From Aquipuribacter hungaricus (GTDB taxonomy: Bacteria; Actinomycetota; Actinomycetes; Actinomycetales; JBBAYJ01), in the NCBI RefSeq assembly GCF_042663885.1, contig NZ_JBHSXV010000001.1: a stretch of 64,000 nucleotides of DNA. One strand, 5' to 3'. This document shows positions 33,703 through 42,148 of the stretch, in pieces. Below the pieces are notes generated by a model. The model did no database searches. It worked only from the letters and a program-made list of their open reading frames with translations, and was not told the origin of the DNA. Position 1 is the first letter of the stretch. The number at the start of each line of letters is the position of its first letter. The translations under genes and the position numbers were made by a program.

Positions 33703-34677
33703 GTGGAAGAGGCGCCCCCCGGGGCCGGCAGCACGTCGCCGCAGAAGTTCGTCGCCGTCGTGGCGCAGCCCGTCAAGTCCGACATGGACGCCCTGCGCGA
33801 GGCGGTGACGACCATCAGCGAGCAGGCCGGCTGGGGCCCGCCGCGCTTCTACGAGACCAGCGTCGAGGACCCGGGCCGCGGCCAGGCCAAGCAGGCCCTC
33901 GAGGAGGGTGCGTCGATCGTCGCGTCCTCCGGCGGCGACGGCACCGCGTGCGCCGTGGCCGAGGTGCTCGCCGAGACCGGCGTGCCGATGGCCATCCTCC
34001 CGGCCGGGACCGGCAACCTGCTGGCCCGCGCGGTCGGCATCAGCCACAGCAGCCGCACGGCCGCCCTGGCCCTGCTCACCGAGGGCCGCGAGCGCGCCAT
34101 CGACATCATGAGCGTGGACATGGTCCGCCCCGACGGCAGCCGCTTCACCGAGACCTCGGTCGTCGGGCTCGGCATCGGCTACAACGCCGACCTCATGGCG
34201 GGCACCGACGAGGAGCTCAAGAAGCGGACCGGCTGGTTCGCCTACATCGTCTCCGGCGTCCGGGCGATCCGCACCCACGCCGTCCGGGCGCGCGTGGCCT
34301 CCGACGTCGACGACCCGAGCCGGTCGCTGGCGGCCGGCGGCGCGCAGGTCCGCAAGACCCGGTCGATCCTGGTGGTGACGTGCGGCCTGCTCGTCGGGGG
34401 CCTGCGGCTGCTCGAGGACTCCGAGCCGGACGACGGGGTGATGGAGACGGTCGTCGCCGAGCCGCGGAGCCGTTTCGAGCTCATCGTGCAGCTCGGCCGG
34501 CTGCTGCTGCGCCGCGACGCCCGCGGCCCCAACGTCGAGGTGATCGAGTCGCGCAAGAACATGGTCGTCGAGTGCCCCCGGGGGACGGTCGCGCAGATCG
34601 ACGGCGACCCGGTCGGCGACGTCACGCGCATCGAGGTCACGCTGCGGCCCGGTGTGCTGACGGTGCTGTCGCCCTGA
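33703..34677 (+). CDS. diacylglycerol kinase-family lipid kinase
   Basis: 324 residues of the DAGK catalytic family. The nucleotide-binding SSGGDGTACAVAEVL and LPAGTGNLLARAVG motifs are intact, and a C-terminal beta-sandwich ends VAQIDGDPVGDVTRIEVTLRPG. Family members phosphorylate diacylglycerol, sphingoid bases or related lipids at the membrane using ATP. The gene is divergent from serS with a 59-bp gap, as is often seen in actinobacteria. Confidence 0.9.
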   Translation: MEEAPPGAGSTSPQKFVAVVAQPVKSDMDALREAVTTISEQAGWGPPRFYETSVEDPGRGQAKQALEEGASIVASSGGDGTACAVAEVLAETGVPMAILPAGTGNLLARAVGISHSSRTAALALLTEGRERAIDIMSVDMVRPDGSRFTETSVVGLGIGYNADLMAGTDEELKKRTGWFAYIVSGVRAIRTHAVRARVASDVDDPSRSLAAGGAQVRKTRSILVVTCGLLVGGLRLLEDSEPDDGVMETVVAEPRSRFELIVQLGRLLLRRDARGPNVEVIESRKNMVVECPRGTVAQIDGDPVGDVTRIEVTLRPGVLTVLSP

Positions 34678-34711
34678 GGCGATGAGCCTCTGAGCTGCTG
34701 ACTGGCGCGTC

Positions 34712-36157
34712 TCAGACGACCAGGCGGCTGGGGCGGCGGGTGCCGACCGCGTCCGCGAGGCCGGCCAGGCGGCGGACGGCGTCGTCCACCCGTTCCGCGG
34801 GCACGACGAACGGCAGGCGCAGGTAGCGCTCGAGCGCCCCCTCGACGCCGAACCGGGGTCCCGCCGCCAGCCGCAGCCCGTGCGCGCCCGCCTGCTCGGC
34901 CATCGCGCTGGACGAGCGGCGGTCCAGCTCGACCCACAGCGACAGGCCGCCCTGAGCCTCCCGCCACCGCCAGGCCGGCAGCTCGCGCCGGAGCGCGGTG
35001 GTGAGGGCGTCACGGCGGGCACCCACCTCGGCCCGCCGGGCTGCGGCGTGGGCACCGCGGTCGGGCGCGGCCAGCAGGTGGGCCAGCGCCAGCTGCTCGA
35101 GCACCGGCGTCCCGAGGTCCCAGGACAGCCGCGCCTCGACCAGGCGGTCCACCAGGTCCCGGGGCGCCCGGACCCAGCCGAGCCGCAGCCCCGCCCACGC
35201 CGACTTGCTGAGCCCGCCCACCGTGACGACCGACGGGGAGAACGAGGCCATCGGCCGGGCCGGCGGCCGACCGTCCAGGCGCAGGTCGACGAGGGTCTCG
35301 TCGGCGACCAGGGTGGTCCCCACGGCGTCCGCGGCGGCGACCACGGCCTCCCGGGTGGCCTCGTCCATGACGCCGCCCGTCGGGTTCTGGCAGTCGGGGA
35401 TGACGTACCCGAGCGTCGGGGCGCTCTGGCGGAACGCGGTCCGCCACGCCTCGACGTCCCACAGCCGCTCGCCCGCGTCGCCGAGCGGGACCGGCACCAG
35501 GCGCGCCCCTGCTCGCCGGGCCGCCTCGAGGGCGTTGGGGTACGACGGCTGCTCGACGAGCACACGGTCCCCGGGCTGGGTCAGCACGCGCAGCAGCAGC
35601 GCCCACGCCGACACCGCGCCGGAGGTGACGACCACCTGGGACGGGTCCGTCGGCAGCCCGCGGGCGGTGAAGGAGTCCGCCACCGCCTGCCGCGCCTCGG
35701 GCAGGCCCTCCGCGGCGTAGCCGACGCCGGGCAGGTGGCGGGGCAGCTCGAGCAGGGCCGCCTCGTAGGCCGCCCGGACCGCCACCCCGTCCGCGGGCAT
35801 GGTCGCCGCCGCCAGGTCGAGGAGGTCGTCGTCGAGCTCGTCCGGACGGGGCGGCGCGATGGCCCCCCCGGTCGGCCGCACGCCGCCCGGGACCGAGGTC
35901 CAGGACCCCGACCCCTGCCGGGACCGCAGGAAGCCGGCCTCGCGCAGCGCGTCGTAGGCCGCGGTCACCGTGGTCCGGCTCACGTGCAGCTGCTCGGCGA
36001 GCTGCCGCTCGCTGGGCACCCGGACCTCGAGCGGCAGCCGGCCGTCGAGCACGAGCGCCCGCACCCGGTCGGCCAGCGCCGCGTACCCGGGGCCGTGGCC
36101 CCGCCACTGGTCCCCGAGCAGGCGGCCCATCGCCAGGGCTCCGACGCGTGTCCTCAC
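34712..36157 (-). CDS. MocR/PdxR-type GntR regulator with aminotransferase domain
   Basis: 481 residues. The N-terminal GntR winged helix (about 15-80: RVPSERQLAEQLHVSRTTVTAAYDALREAGFL) is joined to a fold-type I PLP aminotransferase-like domain. The DCQNPTGG and TVGGLSKSAWAGLRLGW segments include the putative PLP lysine (SK). MocR proteins sense PLP or amino-acid derivatives and regulate neighbours. GTG 36157 is chosen over an upstream frame that would run into the divergent promoter. It is divergent from the YczE-type membrane protein gene, a known MocR pairing. Confidence 0.88.
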   Translation of the reverse strand: MRTRVGALAMGRLLGDQWRGHGPGYAALADRVRALVLDGRLPLEVRVPSERQLAEQLHVSRTTVTAAYDALREAGFLRSRQGSGSWTSVPGGVRPTGGAIAPPRPDELDDDLLDLAAATMPADGVAVRAAYEAALLELPRHLPGVGYAAEGLPEARQAVADSFTARGLPTDPSQVVVTSGAVSAWALLLRVLTQPGDRVLVEQPSYPNALEAARRAGARLVPVPLGDAGERLWDVEAWRTAFRQSAPTLGYVIPDCQNPTGGVMDEATREAVVAAADAVGTTLVADETLVDLRLDGRPPARPMASFSPSVVTVGGLSKSAWAGLRLGWVRAPRDLVDRLVEARLSWDLGTPVLEQLALAHLLAAPDRGAHAAARRAEVGARRDALTTALRRELPAWRWREAQGGLSLWVELDRRSSSAMAEQAGAHGLRLAAGPRFGVEGALERYLRLPFVVPAERVDDAVRRLAGLADAVGTRRPSRLVV

Positions 36158-36175
36158 CGGGCCAGTGTGCGCCAG

Positions 36176-36198
36176 GTGGCCCTGGATCGGAAGGCCAC
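36176..36198. promoter_or_regulatory. inverted repeat between MocR and YczE genes
   Basis: GTGGCC (36176-36181) and GGCCAC (36193-36198) with an 11-bp spacer lie between the divergent start codons. They are a candidate MocR binding site controlling the membrane protein and possibly the regulator itself. Confidence 0.4.
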
Positions 36199-36218
36199 TC
36201 ACGGGGCACGCTGGCCGC

Positions 36219-36875
36219 ATGCTTCCCCGTCCCGTGCCCCGCCGCCTGCTGCAGCTGGCCGTCGGCCTCGTCCTCTACGGGGTGACGATGGGGCTCATGG
36301 TCCGCTCGGGGCTCGGCCTCGACCCGTGGGACGTGTTCCACGAGGGCCTCGCCACCAGGACGCCGTTGAGCTTCGGCACCGTGACGATCCTCGTCGGCGT
36401 CGTCGTGCTGCTGGCCTGGATCCCGCTGCGCCAGCGGCCGGGCGTGGGGACGGTCGCCAACGTGTTCGTCATCGGTCTCGCCGCGGACGCGACGCTGTGG
36501 CTGGTGGCCGAGCCCGAGCACCTCGCGCTGCGGATCGCGTTCCTGCTCCTCGGCATCGTCGGCAACGGTGTGGCCGGCGGCCTGTACATCGGCGCCGGCC
36601 TGGGGCCCGGCCCCCGCGACGGGCTGATGACCGGCATCGTCCGGCGCACCGGCCGGTCGGTCCGCCTGGTCCGCACCAGCATCGAGCTGACGGTCCTCGC
36701 CGTCGGCTGGCTCATCGGCGGGACGGTGGGGCTCGGGACGGTGCTGTACGCCCTGGCCATCGGCCCGATCGTGCAGCTGGCGCTGGGCTGGTTCACGGTC
36801 CGGCCGGTCGAGCCGATGAGCCCGACGGTCGTGCCCGGCGGGGCGACCCCGACCACTTCCACGCCCGCGACCTAG
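36219..36875 (+). CDS. YczE/YyaS/YitT-family membrane protein
   Basis: 218 residues with about five predicted membrane spans (LLQLAVGLVLYGVTMGLMV, TVTILVGVVVLLAWIPL, and others). Typical motifs are SGLGLDPWDVFHEGL and GAGLGPGPRDGLMTGI, the hallmark of YczE-type proteins. Its transport or signalling role is unknown. It is regulated in all likelihood by the divergent MocR protein. CACGCT lies 6 bases before the ATG. Confidence 0.88.
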   Translation: MLPRPVPRRLLQLAVGLVLYGVTMGLMVRSGLGLDPWDVFHEGLATRTPLSFGTVTILVGVVVLLAWIPLRQRPGVGTVANVFVIGLAADATLWLVAEPEHLALRIAFLLLGIVGNGVAGGLYIGAGLGPGPRDGLMTGIVRRTGRSVRLVRTSIELTVLAVGWLIGGTVGLGTVLYALAIGPIVQLALGWFTVRPVEPMSPTVVPGGATPTTSTPAT

Positions 36876-36892
36876 GCCGCCTGGCGCCGACA

Positions 36893-36913
36893 CCGGCCAG
36901 CAGCACCGGCCGG
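36893..36913. terminator. weak hairpin between convergent genes
   Basis: CCGGCC (36893-36898) pairs with GGCCGG (36908-36913) across a 9-base loop in the 39-bp gap between the YczE-type gene and pheA stops. Low stability; possible bidirectional terminator. Confidence 0.3.
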
Positions 36914-36914
36914 C

Positions 36915-38027
36915 TCAGTCCAGGTCCGACGGGGCCTGCCGGTCGAGCAGGTCAGAGAGCCACTCCTCCGCCGCCGCGAAGCCCTCGGCGCCGGTCCAGC
37001 CGAGGACCCTCGACCGCTCCCCGTCCGCCCGAGGGTAGGAACCGAGGAAGCGCGTCAGCGGGCTGAGCCGGCGCAGCCCCTTGAGCGCCTCGGCCACCCG
37101 CGGCTCGCGGACGTGCCCGTCGAGGTCGATGGAGAAGCAGTACTCGCCGAAGCCGGCCCCCGTCGGGCGCGACTCGATCCGCGTGAGGTCGACGCCGCGG
37201 GCGGAGAACTGCTCGAGCAGCTCCAGCAGGGCGCCCGAGTGGTTCTCGCGCAGGTAGGCGACCACGCTCGTGCGGTCGGCGCCCGTCTGCTCCGGCACCG
37301 CGCCGGGGAGGGTCACCGCGACGAAGCGGGTGGTGGCGGGCCGGTCGCCGATGTCGTCGGCCAGGACGACGAGGCCGTACCGCTCGGCCGCGGGCGGGGC
37401 GCAGATGGCGGCGTCGTAGGCGGGGTCCTCGACGCCGAGGCCGGCGGCGGCGGCCGCTGTCGACATGGCCGGCTCCACGGCGACGCCGGGCAGGTGGTCG
37501 CTGAGCCAGGCCCGGCACTGCGCCTCGGCGTGCGGGTGGCTGGCCACCCGGCGGACGTCGGCGAGCGTCGTCCCCTCCCGCACCGCGAGGACGAACGTCA
37601 CCGGGACCAGGTGCTCCGCGACGATGACCAGCGGCGGGTCGCTCGCGCTCAGCGCGTCGAGGGTCGCGTTCACCCCGCCCTCGAGCGAGTTCTCGATGGG
37701 CACGACCGCGGCGTGCACCTCGCCCGCGCGGACGGCCTCGAAGCAGCGGCCGACGGTGGCCATCGGAACCCGCTCGGCGGCAGTCGGGACCCGCTCGGCA
37801 GCCGTCGGGACGCGCCCGGCAGCAGACGGGAGCCGCTCGGCGGCGGTCGGGACCTCTCCGACGGCCGTCGGGACGCGCCCTGCGGCAGTCGGGATGCGCT
37901 CGACGGAGGGCGCCCCTGGCACGCCCGAGCGCGCCAGGAGCCCCTCGAGCGCGGTCTCGGTGAAGGTGCCGGCCGGCCCGAGGTAGGCCACCCGCGGCGC
38001 ATCCGTCGAGGGGTCGTCGGAGCTCAC
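36915..38027 (-). CDS. pheA: prephenate dehydratase with heptapeptide-repeat insertion
   Basis: 370 residues; converts prephenate to phenylpyruvate in phenylalanine synthesis. The catalytic PDT domain has YLGPAGTFTE, VVPIENSLEGG and TTRFVAV. A C-terminal ACT domain (NHSGALLELLEQFSARGVDL, TRIESRPTG) gives feedback inhibition by Phe. Residues 44-92 consist of seven 7-residue units (R-I/V-P-T-A-A-G/E), absent from ordinary PheA proteins, where a single I/V-P-x-A-T-V strand occurs. The GTG start has TAGCGT 6 bases upstream and no ribosome-binding site. The frame is intact, so the insertion may be tolerated. Confidence 0.92.
   Translation of the reverse strand: MSSDDPSTDAPRVAYLGPAGTFTETALEGLLARSGVPGAPSVERIPTAAGRVPTAVGEVPTAAERLPSAAGRVPTAAERVPTAAERVPMATVGRCFEAVRAGEVHAAVVPIENSLEGGVNATLDALSASDPPLVIVAEHLVPVTFVLAVREGTTLADVRRVASHPHAEAQCRAWLSDHLPGVAVEPAMSTAAAAAGLGVEDPAYDAAICAPPAAERYGLVVLADDIGDRPATTRFVAVTLPGAVPEQTGADRTSVVAYLRENHSGALLELLEQFSARGVDLTRIESRPTGAGFGEYCFSIDLDGHVREPRVAEALKGLRRLSPLTRFLGSYPRADGERSRVLGWTGAEGFAAAEEWLSDLLDRQAPSDLD
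37752..37898. repeat. 21-bp tandem repeat, seven copies, inside pheA
   Basis: Seven 21-bp units give RIPTAAG, RVPTAVG, EVPTAAE, RLPSAAG, RVPTAAE, RVPTAAE and RVPMATV. The last unit merges into the normal PheA strand (PMATV), so the array looks like expansion of a native segment. Every unit is a multiple of three, so copy-number change keeps the frame. Confidence 0.9.
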
Positions 38028-38033
38028 GCCCGC

Positions 38034-38039
38034 ACGCTA
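38034..38039 (-). promoter_or_regulatory. -10 element TAGCGT of pheA, probably leaderless
   Basis: TAGCGT lies 6 bases (GCGGGC) before the GTG of pheA on the minus strand. It overlaps the last codons of the upstream HNH gene. Confidence 0.45.
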
Positions 38040-39833
38040 GGCCATGCCCGCGGTCGCGCCGGGGCCGTCCCGACCTGCGGGGTGACCGCGACGTCCGTCG
38101 ACGCGGTCGGTCTCAGTGACCGTGTACCGCCGCCCTTCGTCACGGCGCGCCGAGAACGCCTCGGACAGCAGCAGACGGTGCACCGCGTCGTCGCCCACCC
38201 CCGGACGGCACGCCGGCGCCCGGTCGGTGAACAGCTCGTCCAGCTCTCGCCGCCAGGCCGCCGCCGGTCCGGCACCCGGCGGCGGGTTCGGCTGCTCGTC
38301 GGGCGCAGCGCTGCCCGTCAGGCCGTCGTCCTGATCGAGACGCTCGGTGCCGTCGTCGTGTTCGTGACGCTCGGTGCGGTGGTCGGGCTCGTGACGCTCG
38401 GTGCCGTCGTCGTGATCGTCATGCTCGGTGCGGTCGTCGTGGTCGTGACGCTCGGTGCGGTCGTCGGGCACGTCGGGGTCTCCCAGGTCGCGCACGAGGT
38501 CCTCGACGACGTGGTGGCGGACGCGTCGGGGCGTCCGGGTGGGGTCGACCCACCTGGGTGGGGTGACGGTGATCTGCCCGCCGCGGCCGTGGACCTGCCA
38601 GGTGCCGGCGTGGACGGCGGTGTGGTGGCCGGGGCAGAGGAGGGTGTAGTTGTCGAGGTCGGAGGGGCCGCCGTCGGCCCAGTGGACGATGTGGTGGGCG
38701 TCGCACCAGTCGGGTGGGGCGCCGCAGCCGGGGACGGTGCAGCCGCCGTCTCGTGCGGCGAGGGCTCGACGTTGGGCGAGGGTGACCAGGCGGTGCTCGC
38801 GCCCGACGTCGAGGGGTCCGAGGGACGGCGTGGACACGACCCGCTGGAGCACCGCGTCGCACACCAGACGACGCGTCGACGCGGGCGAGAGCGGGTCACC
38901 CGCCTCCGTGCGTCCCAGGCCCGCCCCCGCCAGGCCAGCCACCTGGGACGGCGTCACGTGGAGGACCACCCGGGGGCGCTCACCGCGGCGCGGCACCGCG
39001 ACACCGAGCGCCGTCTCCGCCACCCGCACCAGGGCGTCGGCGCGGCGCTGGCGTGCCTGACGCCGGTCGGGCTCCCCGTCGGCACCCGGCTCCGGCGCGG
39101 ACGCCGTGTCGAGCGCCGCTCGGAGGGTGGCTCCCGACACCGCGTCGAGCTGGAAGGCCCCCACGACCATGCCGGTGGCGTCGGTATGGACCTCGAGGAA
39201 GCGCCGCGTGTGCCCGTCGGGGTCGAAGCGCTCGCGCCTCTCGTCGCCGGCAGGGTCCAGGCGGGCCAGCAGCTGGCGGGCGGCCCGGTCCATGTCCAGC
39301 GGGGCGGCGTCGTCGGCGGCTCGCCGGAGGAAGTCCACGACGTCGGCGGCCGCGCCGGGTCGCGCCAGCAGCGACGCCGGCAGCCGGTCGAGGCAGCGGA
39401 CGGCCACGTCCACGTGGGCGCGGGTGCGGCGCCCCTGCGACAGCTCCTCGGCGAACACGGCCAGCGGCTCCGTCGGGGCCGTGGCCCTGGCGGCCGCGAC
39501 GTCCCTGCGGGCCTGGCCGGCCCCCATCAGGCAGACGGTCCGGAGGAAGGCCTCCGGAGTCGTCGCCACGGGCGACGAGGTGGCGAGAGCCCGCCCGTCG
39601 AGCTCGCGCACGAGGTCGAGGTACACCGCCTCGACCCGTCCCCGGAGCGCGGCCACGCGACGGATGCCGTCGAGAACGTCGGCGTCCGCGACCTGCCACG
39701 CCGCCCCGGGCGCCGTGAGCGCCGCGGCGCGCCCGAGGGCGTCCGAGGCCTCGGCCAGCGCTGCCGCCAGCGCGCACGCCGGCAGGTCGCCCGGGGGCGC
39801 CGCGCCTGCGGTGACGCCGGTGCTGCTGGTCAT
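38037..39833 (-). CDS. DUF222/13E12-repeat protein with HNH endonuclease domain
   Basis: 598 residues. The N-terminal DUF222-like helical region is abundant in actinobacterial genomes (VADADVLDGIRRVAALRGRVEAV onward). The HNH motif near residue 395-440 contains DGGCTVPGC, CDAHHIVHWADGG and LLCPGHHTAVH, with zinc-binding cysteines and the catalytic histidine. A C-terminal region of about 45 residues made of Asp/His/Glu/Arg repeats follows. These proteins belong to a multicopy family of uncertain role, sometimes linked to mobile introns or homing, but no mobile-element context is visible. The ATG follows TACGGT by 6 bases. Confidence 0.85.
   Translation of the reverse strand: MTSSTGVTAGAAPPGDLPACALAAALAEASDALGRAAALTAPGAAWQVADADVLDGIRRVAALRGRVEAVYLDLVRELDGRALATSSPVATTPEAFLRTVCLMGAGQARRDVAAARATAPTEPLAVFAEELSQGRRTRAHVDVAVRCLDRLPASLLARPGAAADVVDFLRRAADDAAPLDMDRAARQLLARLDPAGDERRERFDPDGHTRRFLEVHTDATGMVVGAFQLDAVSGATLRAALDTASAPEPGADGEPDRRQARQRRADALVRVAETALGVAVPRRGERPRVVLHVTPSQVAGLAGAGLGRTEAGDPLSPASTRRLVCDAVLQRVVSTPSLGPLDVGREHRLVTLAQRRALAARDGGCTVPGCGAPPDWCDAHHIVHWADGGPSDLDNYTLLCPGHHTAVHAGTWQVHGRGGQITVTPPRWVDPTRTPRRVRHHVVEDLVRDLGDPDVPDDRTERHDHDDRTEHDDHDDGTERHEPDHRTERHEHDDGTERLDQDDGLTGSAAPDEQPNPPPGAGPAAAWRRELDELFTDRAPACRPGVGDDAVHRLLLSEAFSARRDEGRRYTVTETDRVDGRRGHPAGRDGPGATAGMA
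38333..38467. repeat. 27-bp tandem repeat, five copies, in HNH gene
   Basis: GCTCGGTG recurs exactly every 27 bp (38342, 38369, 38396, 38423, 38450). The units encode 9-residue acidic/His repeats such as DDRTERHDH and DDGTERHEP in the C-terminal part of the HNH protein. Confidence 0.85.
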
Positions 39834-39839
39834 GCGTCG

Positions 39840-39845
39840 ACCGTA
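39840..39845 (-). promoter_or_regulatory. -10 element TACGGT of the HNH gene, probably leaderless
   Basis: TACGGT, six bases (CGACGC) and the ATG on the minus strand, without a ribosome-binding site. Confidence 0.45.
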
Positions 39846-39927
39846 CGGAGCACCCCGGACACAACCCCGGGACTGCACGGACAGGGTGGCCGGCGCGGAC
39901 CGCGCGGACCGTGCTGTCCGGGCGGCC

Positions 39928-39988
39928 CGTGCGGTCGGCACGTGCTGCGGTCGGCGCGTGCCGCGGTCGGCACGTGCTGCGGTCGGCA
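39928..39988. repeat. 16-bp tandem repeat, about 3.8 copies, upstream of HNH gene
   Basis: A partial unit (39928-39940) and three full units of CGTGCTGCGGTCGGCA (39941-39956, 39957-39972, 39973-39988) lie in the 259-bp gap between the HNH and ABC permease genes. I see no gene in this gap. Confidence 0.8.
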
Positions 39989-40092
39989 CGTGGCCCCCGT
40001 GACGCTCGTCCGACCAGGACCGCAAGGGCCCGTCGCGTCCCGCCCGGCCGCAGCGAACCCCCTCGCCAGCCCACCCGGCCCGGACCGGGACC

Positions 40093-40836
40093 TCAGCGGA
40101 ACCGTCGGCCCTCGTCGCGCCGGTACGCCCGCACCGCCACGGCACCCGTCACCACAGCCCAGACCCCCAGCACGGGCAGCACCGCCGACGGCAGATCCGC
40201 ACCGGTCGTGGCCGCGATGACCAGGTCGCGCCCGGCACGGGTGGGCAGGCCCTGCGAGACGGCGTCGAGCCACGACGGGAACGCCTGAGGCGGGATGAAG
40301 AGCCCGCCCCCGAAGGCCAGCGGGAACAGCAGCACCTGCGCGACCGGGACCGCCGCCTTGACCGACAGCGAGTACCCGACGGCGACCCCCAGGAACAGCA
40401 GGGGCACGCCGGCCACGGCGAGCGCGCCGGCACCCAGGAGGGCCTCCCTCGGCGACACGCTGGCCTCGGTGAGCAGGGCCGCGGCCACCAGGAGCGGGAG
40501 CAGCCCGAGCAGGGCGAAGAGCACACCGTTGACCAGCCGGGCCGTGATCCTCGGTCCGGCACCGACGGGCAGGGTGCGGACGTACGGGTCCCACGGCGTG
40601 CTCCGGTCGTCCGCGACGCCGACGCCGAAGCTGAACAGGCAGACGGAGAAGACGGAGAAGACCGCCAGCTGGCTCGCCGACGCCGTCGCGGCGACCGGGT
40701 CGCCCGCGACCTCGCGGAACGGCACGACGAAGAACAGGAACGACAGCAGCGGGAACATCACGGTGCTCACGACGGCGATCGGGACGCGGAGGGTCTCCAG
40801 GGCCACGTAGCGGGTGTGGAGCGCGACCAGGCTCAT
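40093..40836 (-). CDS. ABC-2-type transporter permease
   Basis: 247 residues with about six predicted spans (RVPIAVVSTVMFPLLSFLFFV, LFALLGLLPLLVAAALL, VLPVLGVWAVVTGAVAVRAY) and the ABC-2 signature region LAFGGGLFIPPQAFP. With the ATPase it forms an exporter, possibly for a lipid, peptide or drug. ATG 40836 overlaps the ATPase stop (ATGA). Its frame continues upstream in the ATPase region only as shadow coding. Confidence 0.88.
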   Translation of the reverse strand: MSLVALHTRYVALETLRVPIAVVSTVMFPLLSFLFFVVPFREVAGDPVAATASASQLAVFSVFSVCLFSFGVGVADDRSTPWDPYVRTLPVGAGPRITARLVNGVLFALLGLLPLLVAAALLTEASVSPREALLGAGALAVAGVPLLFLGVAVGYSLSVKAAVPVAQVLLFPLAFGGGLFIPPQAFPSWLDAVSQGLPTRAGRDLVIAATTGADLPSAVLPVLGVWAVVTGAVAVRAYRRDEGRRFR

Positions 40837-41768
40837 GACCGCGCCCCCGCCACGGCCGCACCCGTCACAGCCGCACCCCCCACAGCCGCGCCCGGCACCG
40901 GTGCGGTCAGCGCGAGGAAGGCGTCCTCGAGCGACGCCGTCGCGACCTCCAGGTCGCGGAAGGGGACCTCGGCGCGGACGAGCTCGCGGACCAGCGCGTC
41001 GGAGTCGTCGGTGAACAGCGACCACCGGTCCTGCTCCCCCGGCTCGGCCCGCACGACGTGCTGCAGCGGGGGCAGGGCACCGGCGCGCACGCTCACCCGG
41101 CGCTGCCGGACCCGGGACCTCACCTCGTCGAGGCTGCCGTCGACCAGCACCCGCCCCGCGGACACGACGACGACCCGCTCGGCGAGCGCCTCGACCTCCT
41201 CCAGGTAGTGGCTCGTGACCACCACGGTGCCGCCGTCGGCGTGGAAGTCGCGCACCCGCTGCCACAGCAGGTGCCGGGCGTCGACGTCCAGGCCGGTGGT
41301 GGGCTCGTCGAGCACGAGCAGCCGCGGCCGTCCGACCAGGGCGAGCGCCAGCGACAGGCGGCGCCGCTGCCCCCCGGACAGCCCGCCGGTCTGCCGCCCG
41401 GCCTCCTCGGCGAGCCCCAGCTCGTCCAGCAGCCGGTCGGTCGGGAGGGGGTCCGGGTGGTGCCCGGCGACGAAGTCGAGCACCTCCCGCACCCGGAGCG
41501 TCGCCGGCAGAGCCGTCTCCTGGGGCGTGGACCCGACCAGGGCCCGCGACGACGGCGTCCGCGGGTCGCCGCCGAACAGCCGGACGGTGCCGCTGTCCGG
41601 CCGTCGCAGGCCCAGCAGCAGGCTGATGAGCGTCGACTTGCCGGCGCCGTTGGGCCCGAGCAGGCCGACGACCTGCCCGGCCGGCACGTCGAGGCTCACG
41701 TCGTCGAGGGCGAGGACCTCGCCGTAGCGGCGGGTCACCCCCGCCCAGCTCGCCAGCACGTCTGTCAT
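40833..41768 (-). CDS. ABC transporter ATPase
   Basis: 311 residues. Walker A is GPNGAGKST, signature LSGGQRRRLSLALALVG, Walker B RLLVLDEPTTGLD and switch histidine VVVTSHYLEEVE. The C-terminal extension (about 220-311) is typical of DrrA/YhfR-like exporters. It pairs with the downstream ABC-2 permease, with ATGA overlaps at both ends. Substrate unknown. Confidence 0.93.
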   Translation of the reverse strand: MTDVLASWAGVTRRYGEVLALDDVSLDVPAGQVVGLLGPNGAGKSTLISLLLGLRRPDSGTVRLFGGDPRTPSSRALVGSTPQETALPATLRVREVLDFVAGHHPDPLPTDRLLDELGLAEEAGRQTGGLSGGQRRRLSLALALVGRPRLLVLDEPTTGLDVDARHLLWQRVRDFHADGGTVVVTSHYLEEVEALAERVVVVSAGRVLVDGSLDEVRSRVRQRRVSVRAGALPPLQHVVRAEPGEQDRWSLFTDDSDALVRELVRAEVPFRDLEVATASLEDAFLALTAPVPGAAVGGAAVTGAAVAGARS

Positions 41769-42148
41769 GGCCTGTCCCCCTCGGTGGTGGTGGCGGGGCC
41801 GCCGTCCGACGGCCCCGGGTCGGGCGGCTGCAGCAGGGCGCGCAGCGCGGCCAGGTAGTCCTCGTAGGCGCGACGACCGGCCCGGGTCAGCGCCAGGTAG
41901 GTCACGGGCGACCGTCCCCGGTGGGTCTTGGTGACCTCGACGTAGCCGGCGTCCTCGAGCCGCCGCAGGTGCGTGGCGAGGTTGCCGGCCGTCATGTCGA
42001 GCAGCTGCTGGACGCGGGGGAAGGCGATCCGGTCCCCGGCGGGCAGCGCCGCGAGCGTGGTGGTGAGCCGCAGCCGTGCCTGGGCGTGGATGACCGGGTC
42101 GAGCTCGACCGGCCGCGGTCCCGCGCCCGCGCTCATGCCTGCGCTCAT
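41765..42148 (-). CDS. winged-helix transcriptional regulator
   Basis: 127 residues of a small winged-helix regulator (VIHAQARLRLTTTLAALPAG, LLDMTAGNLATHLRRLEDAGYVEVTK, then TYLALTRAGRRAYEDYL). It resembles PF13601-type regulators that accompany ABC exporters. ATG 42148 overlaps the stop of the upstream membrane-protein gene (ATGA). An internal ATG at 42136 is an alternative start, and the short MSAG repeat at the N-terminus makes the two hard to separate. It probably binds the ACTTTG palindrome at 42805-42823. Confidence 0.85.
   Translation of the reverse strand: MSAGMSAGAGPRPVELDPVIHAQARLRLTTTLAALPAGDRIAFPRVQQLLDMTAGNLATHLRRLEDAGYVEVTKTHRGRSPVTYLALTRAGRRAYEDYLAALRALLQPPDPGPSDGGPATTTEGDRP

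Noticed and set aside
37113..40220. 1035-residue plus-strand frame over pheA and HNH genes
   Set aside because: Shadow of two real genes; repeats such as VVVFVTLGAVVG arise from the 27-bp array.
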